Assembly: GCF_028714215.1 (NCBI RefSeq)
Contig: NZ_JAQTMS010000044.1
Coordinates: 1 to 42,094, forward strand
DNA: 42,094 bases
Source: Rhodoferax sp.
GTDB taxonomy: Bacteria; Pseudomonadota; Gammaproteobacteria; Burkholderiales; Burkholderiaceae_C
Direction of reading: 5' to 3'
The stretch's first letter is position 1. Each line of letters opens with the position of its first letter. Of the stretch, positions 1 through 11,801 are shown in pieces. The notes beneath the pieces are model-generated. The model saw nothing but the letters and a program-made list of their open reading frames with translations. It had not been told where the DNA came from and ran no database searches. The translations under genes and the position numbers were made by a program.

Positions 1-3263
<3,263 letters not shown>

Positions 3264-3267
<4 letters not shown>

Positions 3268-6107
3268 GCAGCGTCAACCCGAACCCCGGCAGTGGCGATG
3301 CGCTGCAGCGCTACCTGAGTGCCAGCAGCACGCTGGAAAGTACCCGCTCCCAGATCGAGGCCCTGGAGGGCAGCCTGGAGGTCGAGACCTTCAATCAGCA
3401 GTTGACCTTGCTGCGCCGGCGCCTGCTGACCGAGCCGCAGGCTTTTCGCGACATGTTCATCGCCGACGGCAGCAACGCCATGGTGTGGGAATTTCAGCAG
3501 GACGAACTCAGTGCCGAGTTCACGCGTACCTTGTGGGCCTTGCTGCTGCGCGACGACGACGCCAGCAAGGTGCTGATGCGCTTTGTCTGGAACGTGCCGC
3601 TCAAGCTCAAGCGCAAGTTCGTGCGCGCCATCGACGGTCACCTGTCGGAGCGCTACCCGATGTTCAAGGGCTTGTCGGAGAACTGGCCGGCCGAGAACGC
3701 CATCCCGCCCTACATGCGCGATGCCGAGGAGCGCTCGCGCGACTTCGGTCTGGTGAACCAGGGCTACCTGGGTTACATGAACCTGGGCTACAGCGCGCGC
3801 GAGGTCGAGATGTTCGTCTGGCTGGAAGCGCTGCGCGACAAACAGTGTGAAGACAAGCCCTGCGAAATCGGCGTCCACGTGGCTGGCAAGTTCGAACCCA
3901 AAGGCGGTTGCCCGGTCAAGATTCATATTCCGGAAATGCTGGAATTGCTGGGCACCGGCCGTTTTCGCGAAGCCATGGAGTTGATCGAAAATTGCAACCC
4001 GCTGCCCAATGTCACGGGCCGCGTTTGCCCGCAGGAATTGCAATGCCAGGGCGTCTGCACGCACCAGAAACAGCCGATCGAGATCGGCCAGATCGAGTGG
4101 TACCTGCCGCAGCGCGAAAAACTGGTCAATGCCGACAGCATCGCCGCGCGCTTTGCCAATTTGCCGGACCCCTGGGCCAAGGCCGACAAGCCGCCGGTGG
4201 CGGTGGTGGGCTCCGGTCCGGCCGGTCTGATCAACGCTTACCTGCTGGCCTCCGAGGGCTTCCCGGTGACGGTGTTCGAGGCCTTCCATGCACTGGGCGG
4301 CGTGCTGCGCTACGGCATCCCGGAGTTCCGGCTGCCCAACGATCTGATCGACGATGTGGTCGGCAAGATCCGGCTGCTGGGCGGCAAGTTCGTTGCCAAC
4401 TTTGTGGTCGGCAAGACCGCCACCATCGAGGACCTGAAAAAAGCCGGCTTCTGGAAGGTTTTCATCGGCACCGGCGCCGGCTTGCCGCGCTTCATGAACG
4501 TGGCCGGCGAACACCTGCTCAACGTCATGTCGGCCAACGAGTTCCTGACGCGCGTGAACCTGATGCAGGGCTTGCACCAGGACTACGAGACGCCGTTGCC
4601 CGAGACGCGCGGCAAGCGGGTGATCGTCATCGGCGGCGGCAACACGGCCATGGACGCGGCCCGCACGGCGCGCCGCCTGGGTGGCCTGGTCACCATCGTC
4701 TACCGCCGCACCCAGTCCGAGATGCCGGTGCGCGTTGAAGAGTTGCACCACGCCCTGGAGGAAGGCATCCAGTTGAAGGAGTTGCGCGCCCCCAGCGAAT
4801 TTGTCGGCGACGACAAAACCCATTTTGTGACGCACGCGAAGCTCGATGTGATCGCGCTGGGCGAGCCCGATGCCAGCGGCCGGCGCAGCCCGGTCAGCAC
4901 CGGCAAGGTAGAGACCATGGCGGTGGACCTGGTCATCATGGCGCTGGGCAACACGCCCAACCCCATCATCCGCGAATCCGAGCCCAGCCTGAAGACCACC
5001 AAGTGGGGCACCATCGATGTGGCCGACGGCTCGCAGCAGACTTCACTGGCCGGGGTTTACTCCGGCGGCGATGCCACGCGCGGCGGCTCCACGGCGATTC
5101 GCGCGGCCGGCGACGGGCAAGCGGCGGCGCGCGAAATTGTCGGCGACATCAACCTCACTGCCGACGAAATTCAGACCATGGTCAGAGGCGCTCAGCATTA
5201 CACCGGGCTCGGCGCCGCACCGCAAACGATCCTGGAAAAAATCGAGCTGGCCGACGGCATTGTCGAGTTCATCGTGCATTCACCGCTGGTTGCCAAGGCG
5301 GCGCAAGCCGGGCAGTTCGTGCGCGTCTTGCCCTGGGACAAGGGCGAGCTGATTCCACTGACGCTGGCCGATTGGGATGCGCAAAAAGGCACCATTTGCC
5401 TGGTGGTGCAAGCCATGGGCAGCAGCAGCATCGCCATCAACAAAATGGCGGTCGGCGACGCCTTCACCGGCATCGCCGGACCGCTGGGCTTGCCCAGCGC
5501 GCTGCACCGTTACGAGGGGCCGCAGACAGTGGTGTTCACCGCCGGCGGTCTAGGATTGCCGCCGGTCTATCCCATCATGCGCGCGCACTTGCGGCTGGGC
5601 AACCATGTGACGTTGATTGCCGGTTTCCGCAATTCGGACTTGCTGTTCTGGGTCAAGGACGGAGAACGTGTCGCCGCCTTGAAGGCTGAATTTGGCGATC
5701 AGCTCGACGTTATCTACACCAGCAACGACGGCAGCTTTGGCGCCAAGGGTTTTGTCACGACGCCGCTGGAAGTCATGCTGAAAGACAACATGACAGTGAA
5801 GGGCCGCAAAATCGCCGAGGTGGTGACCATAGGCCCGCCGCTCATGATGCGTGCCGTCAGCGACCTGACCAAGCCTTACGGCGTGAAGACCGTGGCCAGT
5901 TTGAACTCCATCATGGTGGACGCCACCGGCATGTGCGGCGCCTGCATGGTGCCGGTCACCATTGCCGGCAAGATGGTGCGCAAGCACGCCTGCGTCGACG
6001 GCCCCGAACTCGACAGCCACATCATCGACTGGGACAAGTTCCTGCCGCGCTTCAATCAGTTCAAGACCCAGGAGCAGGAGAGCAGGGTGAGCCACGGGTT
6101 TGCGTGA
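3264..6107 (+). CDS. Fused GltD-like / ferredoxin-NADP reductase-like (NfnB-NfnA type) flavoprotein
   Basis: This 947-residue protein starts at an ATG that overlaps the upstream stop (ATGA). Residues 1-190 match nothing I recognise. Then comes the iron-sulfur domain typical of GltD and dihydropyrimidine dehydrogenase, with CNPLPNVTGRVCP from C244, followed by two dinucleotide folds (GSGPAG at 316-321 and IGGGNTA at 456-462) for FAD and NAD(P)H. From about 650 there is a PyrK/NfnA-like flavodoxin-reductase domain ending in a 2Fe-2S motif, with C891, C894, C910 and an Asp at 886 in the place where NfnA uses an Asp ligand. In NfnAB these two modules are separate subunits that exchange electrons between ferredoxin, NADH and NADPH. 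Next to a PFOR-like enzyme, the likely job is moving electrons between reduced ferredoxin and NADP(H). Whether it bifurcates electrons is unknown. Confidence 0.85.
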
Positions 6108-6126
6108 GGCTTTGCGAAATCAGTCA

Positions 6127-6224
6127 CTGTCATTGCGTCCCCGGATCAGGTCCTGGGTGACAGCACCCGCAATCCATGGATGCCGGATTGGGCCCGCCCC
6201 GGACTCTGATTCGGGGTCCGGCAT
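6127..6224. repeat. Intergenic palindromic element (two hairpins)
   Basis: Two hairpins lie back to back between convergent genes. The first has outer arms CTGTCA (6127-6132) and TGACAG (6158-6163). The second has outer arms ATGCCGGA (6180-6187) and TCCGGCAT (6217-6224) plus an inner CCCCG/CGGGG pair (6197-6201, 6212-6216). From memory, this layout resembles the short dispersed palindromes common between proteobacterial genes. It may also act as a two-way terminator, although there is no long T-run. Confidence 0.6.
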
Positions 6225-6248
6225 GACAAGCTGTCGGTGAAGGTGTCA

Positions 6249-6968
6249 TTAGTTGGTGGCCTTGAGCAGGGCCTCGATACGCCCCGGCGCATCGCGGGCC
6301 GCGAGTGTCAGCGCGGTGGGCGTGGGGCGCCAATCGCTGACGAACTTTTCGGCGGTCTGCACCTGTTCGCTGCTCATCTGCGCGGCGATCGTGTCCAGGC
6401 TCGCTTGCGCGGTGTCGGTCAATTTGCCGCGTGACAGCAGTTGTGAAATTTTGAACCAAGCGTAGGTCATGGCCAAATCCCTGGCTTCGACGTTGCCGTC
6501 GTGGTACCACTTCGAGAGGTTGAAGGCGGATGGCGCAAAGCCTTGTTGTGCCGCCAGCTTCCACCATTTGCCGGCCTGTGCGTGGTCAGCTTTTCGATAG
6601 TAGGTATTGGCCACATCGTATTGCGCCAATGCATAGCCGGCTTCGGCTGAGAACAGCTTGTAGTCGAGCGCCTGTTGTGGGTCCAGCGGCGCGGCGCCGG
6701 GAAATTGCCCGGCGTAATAGCAGCCAAGCTTGTAGGCGCCCAGCGGGTCTTTGCCGGTCGCCGATTTCAGGAACCAATCAAAAGCCAGCTTGGGGTCTTT
6801 GCTGGCGCCGCCGATGCCGTTGTTGTACAGCATGCCAACGTGGTATTGCGCCTCGGCATTGCCTCGGTTCGCCAGCACCATGACTTGTTCCAGCGTGTTC
6901 TGGTCGATGGCTTGGGCTGGCGTGATGCAGGCCAGCAACAGGGCCAATAGCAGTGCGAAGAATTTCAT
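6249..6968 (-). CDS. Sel1-like repeat (TPR-like) exported protein
   Basis: The 239-residue protein begins with a signal peptide (MKFFALLLALLLACITPAQA), so it is probably periplasmic. The body contains several Sel1-type helical repeats, seen as AEAQYHVGMLYNNG, GAYKLGCYYAGQ, ALAQYDVANTYY and APSAFNLSKWYHDG at roughly 36-residue spacing. Such solenoids mediate protein-protein contacts; no catalytic motif is visible. It stands alone: the next gene upstream on the same strand (the PIN toxin) ends 52 bases before it. The start ATG directly precedes the signal peptide. No function beyond scaffold or adaptor can be given. Confidence 0.75.
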   Translation of the reverse strand: MKFFALLLALLLACITPAQAIDQNTLEQVMVLANRGNAEAQYHVGMLYNNGIGGASKDPKLAFDWFLKSATGKDPLGAYKLGCYYAGQFPGAAPLDPQQALDYKLFSAEAGYALAQYDVANTYYRKADHAQAGKWWKLAAQQGFAPSAFNLSKWYHDGNVEARDLAMTYAWFKISQLLSRGKLTDTAQASLDTIAAQMSSEQVQTAEKFVSDWRPTPTALTLAARDAPGRIEALLKATN

Positions 6969-7020
6969 GGGACTCCCTTGCAGCGTTGTTGGTGATCCTT
7001 GGTGGATCGGCTTTTTTTAT

Positions 7021-7506
7021 TTATGCAACCAAGCCTGATTCTGCCTCATTCGCCACCAGCAAAAACGGATTGACGATGCGCAGCGTGCCGCCTACCAACT
7101 GGTTGTGTTGCAGGTCTTCGGTGTAGAGTACATCGGCGCCGGCTTGCAAGGCAGCGGCCAGCACCAGACTGTCGTAAAAACTGTAGCGGGTATCAAGCTG
7201 TAAATCGAGTGCGCTATGCAGCAACTCCGGGCTGGAGCCGACGCGATTGATGGGTTGCATGGCGGCGTCTATGAACTGTTTGCACTCATCGGCAGTGCAG
7301 CGTTGCGCAAATTTTCGGGTGGCGACGTTGGCAAATTCCTGAATCACCTGGTAGCTGGTGCAACCCAGATGGCTGGCCAGGGCCAACTCCATCAACTGCA
7401 GTGCGCGCTGCTTCTTCAGTGGTTCGCTGGCCAGCAGGGCGTAGACAAAGATGTTGGTGTCCAGGAAAAACACCTCGCCTGCCTTGGGCTGCATCAAGCT
7501 GGCCAT
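7021..7506 (-). CDS. vapC: PIN-domain toxin, VapC-like RNase
   Basis: The 161-residue protein has the PIN-domain pattern: FLDTNIFVYALL near the N-terminus (first acidic metal ligand), a central conserved region, and YDSLVLAAALQAGADVLYTEDL near the C-terminus (further acidic ligands). PIN toxins of the VapC family are Mg-dependent RNases held inactive by a cognate antitoxin. The chosen ATG at 7506 lies two bases after the stop of the antitoxin gene; a second ATG (7494) is four codons further in. Longer readings of this frame run through the antitoxin gene and lack the PIN consensus. Its RNA target is unknown. Confidence 0.8.
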   Translation of the reverse strand: MASLMQPKAGEVFFLDTNIFVYALLASEPLKKQRALQLMELALASHLGCTSYQVIQEFANVATRKFAQRCTADECKQFIDAAMQPINRVGSSPELLHSALDLQLDTRYSFYDSLVLAAALQAGADVLYTEDLQHNQLVGGTLRIVNPFLLVANEAESGLVA

Positions 7507-7508
7507 GT

Positions 7509-7736
7509 TCAACGCTCGTTCATCTCGGTGCGTGTAAAACTGCGCCCGGCGTCGACATGGGCGAGCTGTTTCATAACGTCTCGAAAACGGGCCACAGCAG
7601 CCTCGTCTTGCGAGCCTGCATAGGTGGCCAGCCAATTGCGAAATTCGACGTTCAGCGTGGTCTGCGCTGCCGCGGCTTTTTCGCGGGCGCGATTGATCAG
7701 TTGTTCGTCGGCGGAGAGAGTGATATTGCGGAGCAT
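7509..7736 (-). CDS. vapB: VapB-like ribbon-helix-helix antitoxin (DUF6364-like)
   Basis: This 75-residue protein begins MLRNITLSADEQLINRARE, a beta-strand-helix pattern typical of ribbon-helix-helix antitoxins that bind DNA through the N-terminus and the toxin through the C-terminus. The gene precedes the PIN toxin by two bases, the usual antitoxin-toxin order. A perfect 12-bp palindrome lies just upstream and could be its own operator. An earlier in-frame ATG exists 15 codons upstream, but the extension does not fit the family and would cover the palindrome. Confidence 0.75.
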   Translation of the reverse strand: MLRNITLSADEQLINRAREKAAAAQTTLNVEFRNWLATYAGSQDEAAVARFRDVMKQLAHVDAGRSFTRTEMNER

Positions 7737-7748
7737 GTGAGTAAATTG

Positions 7749-7760
7749 CAGTGCGCACTG
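7749..7760. promoter_or_regulatory. Palindrome upstream of the vapBC-like pair, possible operator
   Basis: CAGTGCGCACTG is a perfect 12-bp palindrome 13 bases upstream of the antitoxin ATG, with a second palindrome GTGTACAC at 7774-7781. Autoregulation through short palindromes in this position is normal for ribbon-helix-helix antitoxins; no direct evidence exists here. Confidence 0.4.
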
Positions 7761-7821
7761 GATAAGACTTGAAGTGTACACGAAGCGATCAAAAACAGCA
7801 AGTGAAACGGATCAAACCAGA

Positions 7822-8664
7822 TCAATTGGGTTGCAGCGCCGTCAGGCTTGACACCGGGCGGCGCAGGGTCGGATCAAAGGGGTTGATTTTGGGGCTGATG
7901 CCCTGTGCTTCGCGCTTGAGCATTTCCACCACGGTAGGCAGGCGCTCGGGGCTCAGGCGCGCCGAGATGGTGCCCACGCTCAGGGCCGCGACGGCGCGAC
8001 CGTCATGGTCGCAAACCGGTACCGCGACACCGGCCATGCCCTCCAGCAAACCGGTGTTGCGCCCGGCGTAGCCCAGCTCGCGCACGGACTCGATCTCGGT
8101 GCGCAGGTAGACCTCGTCGAAGACCCCCAGCTCGTGTACCCGCGGCAGGTTGAAGCGGATCACTTCCTCGCGCTCGGCCTCGGGCAGGAATGCCAGTATC
8201 GCCAGGCTGCCTTGCCCGATGCCCAGCGCAATGCGGCCGCCGATGTCGCCGGTGAAGGAACGGATCGGAAACGGTCCCTCGCTGCGGTCCAGGCAGACCG
8301 CGTCGAAGCCGCTGCGCGCCAGCAGAAAGATGGTGTCGCCCAGGCTGGCGCACAGGCGCAGCAGGGTCGGGCGGCAGAGGTCGCGCAGGTTCATCGGATT
8401 GCCGGCGCGCGCCGCCAGCACAAAGAATTCGATGCTGAGACGGTAGTGCTTGCTGCGCTGATCCTGCTCCACCACGTTCTGCGCAATCAGCGCTTGCAGC
8501 GTGCGGTGCACGGTGGCTTGGGTCAGTCCCACTGCCTTGGCAATTTGCGTGACGCGCGCGCCCTGCGTTTTCGCGTCGGCCAGCAGCCGGATGATGGCGA
8601 AGGCGCGTTCCAGTCCGCCAACGCCAGGGCTTTCGGGTTTTAGATTATCTTTTAATGGAATCAT
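7822..8664 (-). CDS. IclR-family transcriptional regulator
   Basis: The 280-residue protein has the two-domain IclR plan. An N-terminal winged helix (about 18-80) includes GLERAFAIIRLLAD and VTQIAKAVGLTQATVHRTLQAL. A C-terminal effector domain (about 95-255) includes LGIGQGSLAILAFLPE and the small-molecule pocket region with GLLEGMAGVAVPVCDHDGR. It diverges from the ABC transporter/oxidase operon, and a 19-bp palindrome of IclR-operator type lies 20 bases upstream of its ATG, so it probably controls both itself and that operon in response to the imported compound. The ATG at 8664 was chosen because the winged-helix domain begins shortly after it; longer readings run through the promoter region. 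Confidence 0.88.
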   Translation of the reverse strand: MIPLKDNLKPESPGVGGLERAFAIIRLLADAKTQGARVTQIAKAVGLTQATVHRTLQALIAQNVVEQDQRSKHYRLSIEFFVLAARAGNPMNLRDLCRPTLLRLCASLGDTIFLLARSGFDAVCLDRSEGPFPIRSFTGDIGGRIALGIGQGSLAILAFLPEAEREEVIRFNLPRVHELGVFDEVYLRTEIESVRELGYAGRNTGLLEGMAGVAVPVCDHDGRAVAALSVGTISARLSPERLPTVVEMLKREAQGISPKINPFDPTLRRPVSSLTALQPN

Positions 8665-8684
8665 ATTTAATACATTTGCATAAG

Positions 8685-8703
8685 TATTCCGACAATCGGA
8701 ATA
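8685..8703. promoter_or_regulatory. Probable IclR-type operator in the divergent promoter region
   Basis: TATTCCGA-CAA-TCGGAATA is a perfect inverted repeat with 8-base arms and a 3-base centre. IclR-family regulators commonly bind TTCCG/CGGAA-like palindromes. Two related half-sites (ATGGAAT) occur at 8655-8661 and near 8729. The site sits between the regulator and the transporter operon. Confidence 0.6.
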
Positions 8704-8838
8704 TATTACAAATTTATGTCGTTTGATGGAATACCCTGTTGACGGCGTTAAATCTTTTAGGAGATCATTTGCACTCACATTGTCCGGCCACGGTCTCGCG
8801 CTAGGCCCTGTTTGCCGGGTGATGACAAGGAGTGATGG

Positions 8839-9885
8839 ATGTCTTTTTTGACGCTTTCTGATGTGTCCAAGCTGTATGGTGCTACCCCCGTGGTGGCCCA
8901 TATGAGCCTGAGCGTGGCAAGAGGCGAGTTCGTGTCCTTGTTGGGTCCGTCGGGCTGTGGCAAGACCACGACGCTGCAGATGATTGCCGGTTTTACCGAG
9001 GTCAGCAGCGGGCAGATCCTGCTCGATGGGCGCGACATCACCCACGCCAAACCCAACTCGCGCGGCCTGGGCATTGTGTTTCAGAGCTACGCGCTGTTCC
9101 CGCACATGACGGTCTTCGACAACGTCAGTTTCGGGCTCGAGATGCGGCGCGTTGCCAGCGCCGAGCGGCGCCAGCGCGTCAATGCGACGCTGGCGCTGGT
9201 GCACCTGGAAGAGCACGCCATGCGCTATCCGCGCGAGCTGTCGGGCGGTCAACGCCAGCGGGTGGCGCTGGCACGGGCTCTGGTGATAGCACCGCCGGTG
9301 CTGCTGCTGGATGAGCCGCTGTCCAACCTGGACGCCAAGTTGCGCGAGGAGATGCAGTTCGAGTTGCGGCAAATCCAGCGCAAAGTGGGCACCACCACCA
9401 TCATGGTCACGCACGACCAGACCGAGGCGATGTCGATCAGCGACCGGGTGGTGGTGATGCAAGCCGGCCGCGTCACGCAGATCGATGCGCCTTACAAGTT
9501 GTACGAGCAACCGCAAACGCGCTTCATCTCGACCTTTGTCGGCAAGGCCAACCTGCTGTCGGGCCGCGTGCGCAGCACCGGTCCCCAAGCGCAGATTGCG
9601 CTGGGCAGTTTGCAACTGGCGGTCGATGGCACCGGCCTGAGCGAGGGTACCGAGGTGGTGCTGAGTTTGCGGCCCGAAAAAATCAGTTTCGTGCCGCTTG
9701 GGCAAGGGCAGATGGACGGCGTCGTCACGGCGCGCTTCTTTCTTGGCAGCCAATGGCTTTACCACCTCGGTACGCCCGTTGGCGAGTTGCTGGTGGCCTG
9801 CCCCAATGGCGACGCCCAGCCGCTGGAGGAGCAGCAGCGCACCGGTCTGGCCTGGGCCGCGCCTTCGCTGCGGGTCTTGTCATGA
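8839..9885 (+). CDS. ABC transporter ATP-binding protein, spermidine/putrescine (PotA) type
   Basis: The 348-residue ATPase energises import across the inner membrane. It shows Walker A GPSGCGKTT (36-44), a Q-loop (VFQSYALFPHMTV), the signature LSGGQRQ (from 134), Walker B LLLDEP (155-160) and the H-loop histidine in MVTHDQTEAM. The C-terminal 100 residues resemble the TOBE regulatory domain (LRPEKISF). A good ribosome site AAGGAG (8827-8832) lies six bases before the ATG. It is the first gene of a seven-gene operon whose later genes encode two permeases, three oxidase subunits and a binding protein. PotA-type transporters carry polyamines, opines and many other compounds, so the substrate is open. 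Confidence 0.9.
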   Translation: MSFLTLSDVSKLYGATPVVAHMSLSVARGEFVSLLGPSGCGKTTTLQMIAGFTEVSSGQILLDGRDITHAKPNSRGLGIVFQSYALFPHMTVFDNVSFGLEMRRVASAERRQRVNATLALVHLEEHAMRYPRELSGGQRQRVALARALVIAPPVLLLDEPLSNLDAKLREEMQFELRQIQRKVGTTTIMVTHDQTEAMSISDRVVVMQAGRVTQIDAPYKLYEQPQTRFISTFVGKANLLSGRVRSTGPQAQIALGSLQLAVDGTGLSEGTEVVLSLRPEKISFVPLGQGQMDGVVTARFFLGSQWLYHLGTPVGELLVACPNGDAQPLEEQQRTGLAWAAPSLRVLS

Positions 9886-10736
9886 GCCTGCGCGCCAGCA
9901 CCACACCCTGGGCGCTGTCGGCACCGGCACTGCTGCTGTTCGGCTGTCTGCTGCTGGTGCCGCTGGGGTTGACCGCAGTGTTGTCGTTCAACGTGTTCGA
10001 TTACGCTACCGGCGTCAAGAATGAGTTCACATTGGCGCACTACGCTGCCGTGCTGAGCGACGAGTACTACTACGGGATTTTCTGGCGCACCTTCTGGATC
10101 TCGGGACTCACTACCTTGATCTGTCTGGCCATCGGCGCCCCCGAGGCCTATGTGCTGAGTCGCATGGGTGATCCCTGGCGCTCCATTTTTCTGCTGGTGG
10201 TGCTGGCGCCCTTGCTGGTGTCGGTGGTGGTCAGGGCGTTCGGCTGGAGCATGCTGCTGGGGCCGCAAGGTCTGGTCAACCAAGGCTTGCAGGCGCTGGG
10301 ACTGGGGTCGCTGCGCCTGCTCTACACCGAATGGGCGGTGGTGATTGCGCTGGTGCACGTGATGCTGCCCTTCATGGTGATCCCGGTCTGGACCTCCTTG
10401 CAAAAACTCGATGCCGGGGTCGAGAACGCCGCCTTGTCGCTCTCGGCCTCGCAATTCACCACGTTGCGCCGCGTTGTGCTGCCGCAGGTGATGCCAGGGA
10501 TTTTGTCCGGCAGCCTGATCGTGTTCGGACTGAGTGCCAGCGCTTTTGCGATTCCCGGTCTGCTGGGCGGCCGTCGTCTCAAGATGGTGGCCACGGTGGT
10601 CTACGACGAGTACCTGCATGAACTCAATTGGCCACTGGGCGCAGCGCTGGCGCTGACGCTGCTGCTGGCCAATCTGCTGGTGATGCTGAGCTACAACCGC
10701 GTGCTGGAAGGCCGCTACAAGAGGGCGCTGGGGTAG
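9882..10736 (+). CDS. ABC transporter permease, PotB type
   Basis: The 284-residue inner-membrane protein has about six hydrophobic segments and the EAA-type loop (NAALSLSASQFTTLRRVVLPQVMPGIL, around 180-206) that docks on the ATPase. It starts at an ATG overlapping the ATPase stop. Its TAG stop is formed at the left end of the inserted palindromic element: the TA belongs to the presumed target duplication. Removing the element would leave the same TAG followed two bases later by the next gene's ATG, so the C-terminus is probably unchanged by the insertion. Confidence 0.88.
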   Translation: MSLRASTTPWALSAPALLLFGCLLLVPLGLTAVLSFNVFDYATGVKNEFTLAHYAAVLSDEYYYGIFWRTFWISGLTTLICLAIGAPEAYVLSRMGDPWRSIFLLVVLAPLLVSVVVRAFGWSMLLGPQGLVNQGLQALGLGSLRLLYTEWAVVIALVHVMLPFMVIPVWTSLQKLDAGVENAALSLSASQFTTLRRVVLPQVMPGILSGSLIVFGLSASAFAIPGLLGGRRLKMVATVVYDEYLHELNWPLGAALALTLLLANLLVMLSYNRVLEGRYKRALG

Positions 10737-11003
10737 GGCCTGCTCACACCAATTTCACAAGATGCGTTGCGGATCAAAAATTTCATGCGCTAGGCGCGAA
10801 ACGCAGCCGGAGTCATCCTCCGGCAAGGCTTCGCAACGCCGCGCGTGGAATTTTTGGCCACAACCCGGAGGGAACGTGAATAAATACGCGCCACTCGTTG
10901 TTGCACTCCTAGCCCAGACATCCAGTCTGGGCGTCGTCGCGCGCCTAGATTGGCGCGTATTTATTCACGTTCGCACTTGCGAAATTGGTGTGAGCAGGCC
11001 CTA
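10734..11003. mobile_element. MITE-like element with 23-bp terminal inverted repeats and TA ends, between two permease genes
   Basis: The ends 10734-10756 and 10981-11003 are perfect inverted repeats of 23 bases; each reads TAGGGCCTGCTCACACC inward. The similarity continues imperfectly to about 31 bases. Inside is a second perfect 22-base inverted repeat (10872-10893 and 10951-10972, beginning GAACGTGAATAAATACGCG) that encloses GCCCAGAC/GTCTGGGC (10912-10919, 10925-10932). A further hairpin, GCCGGAG/CTCCGGC, is at 10806-10812 and 10818-10824. No transposase is encoded. Treating the terminal TA as a target duplication and deleting 268 bp restores TAG-CC-ATG, a tight permease-permease junction like others in this operon. 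TA duplication is typical of IS630/mariner-type transposition, which is the inferred origin. Confidence 0.8.
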
Positions 11004-11006
11004 GCC

Positions 11007-11801
11007 ATGTCGAAAAACGGCCCCCTGGCATTGCTCTTCAACGCGCTGGTGATCAGCTTCATGCTGGCACCGTTGCTGATTGTGTGCGTGGTCGCCTTCA
11101 CACCGGAGAATACCTTGACGATTCCCAGCACGCAGCTCTCGCTGCGCTGGTTCAAGGCAGTGTTCGCCCACCCCGATTTCGTCACCTCGTTCTGGAACAG
11201 CTTGTGGCTGGCGTTGTCTTCGGCCACGCTGGCGACCTTGATCGCGGTGCCGTCCGGGCTGGCCATCACGCGTTACAGCTTCGCCGGGCGCGACGCCTTG
11301 AACGCGCTGTTTCTGTCGCCGCTGATCATTCCCCACCTGGTGCTGGGCGTGGCGTTGCTCAGGCTGTTCTCGCTGATCGGCGCCACCGGCAGTTTCTTCT
11401 GGCTGGTGCTGGCCCATGTGGTGGTGATCACGCCTTACGTGTTGCGACTGGTGGTGGCGGCCTCCAGCGGCGCCGACCGCAGTTGCGAGCAGGCCGCGCT
11501 GTCGCTGGGGGCCGGCGATCTGACGGTGTTTCGGCGCGTCACCCTGCCGATGATTCTGCCGGGTGTCACGGGCGGCTGGCTGCTGGCTTTCATCAACAGT
11601 TTTGACGAGGTGACGATGTCGATTTTTGTGACGGCACCGGCCACCGTGACCTTGCCGGTGCGCATGTACATGTACGCCACCGAGTCGATCGATCCACTGA
11701 TGGCCGCTGCTTCGGCCTTGATGGTCGCTTTCACCGCTGCGGTCATGCTTTTGCTGGACCGGCTGTATGGCCTGGACAAGATTCTGGTGGGTGGCAAATG
11801 A
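11007..11801 (+). CDS. ABC transporter permease, PotC type
   Basis: The 264-residue inner-membrane protein has about six transmembrane segments and the EAA loop (QAALSLGAGDLTVFRRVTLPMILPGV, about 163-188) of PotC-type permeases; it pairs with the PotB-type protein. The ATG at 11007 lies four bases after the inserted palindromic element and has no strong ribosome site, so its translation may once have depended on coupling to the upstream permease. An in-frame extension back into the element adds residues without membrane character and is rejected. Its stop overlaps the next gene's ATG. Confidence 0.88.
   Translation: MSKNGPLALLFNALVISFMLAPLLIVCVVAFTPENTLTIPSTQLSLRWFKAVFAHPDFVTSFWNSLWLALSSATLATLIAVPSGLAITRYSFAGRDALNALFLSPLIIPHLVLGVALLRLFSLIGATGSFFWLVLAHVVVITPYVLRLVVAASSGADRSCEQAALSLGAGDLTVFRRVTLPMILPGVTGGWLLAFINSFDEVTMSIFVTAPATVTLPVRMYMYATESIDPLMAAASALMVAFTAAVMLLLDRLYGLDKILVGGK

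Noticed and set aside
6994..7018. GATCC-TTGGT-GGATC stem followed by a T-run as a plus-strand terminator
   Set aside because: The stem is only 5 bp, three bases separate it from the T-run, and no plus-strand gene ends here.
10762..11004. An 80-residue open frame inside the MITE-like element
   Set aside because: It follows from the palindromic sequence, has no ribosome site and no recognisable protein pattern.
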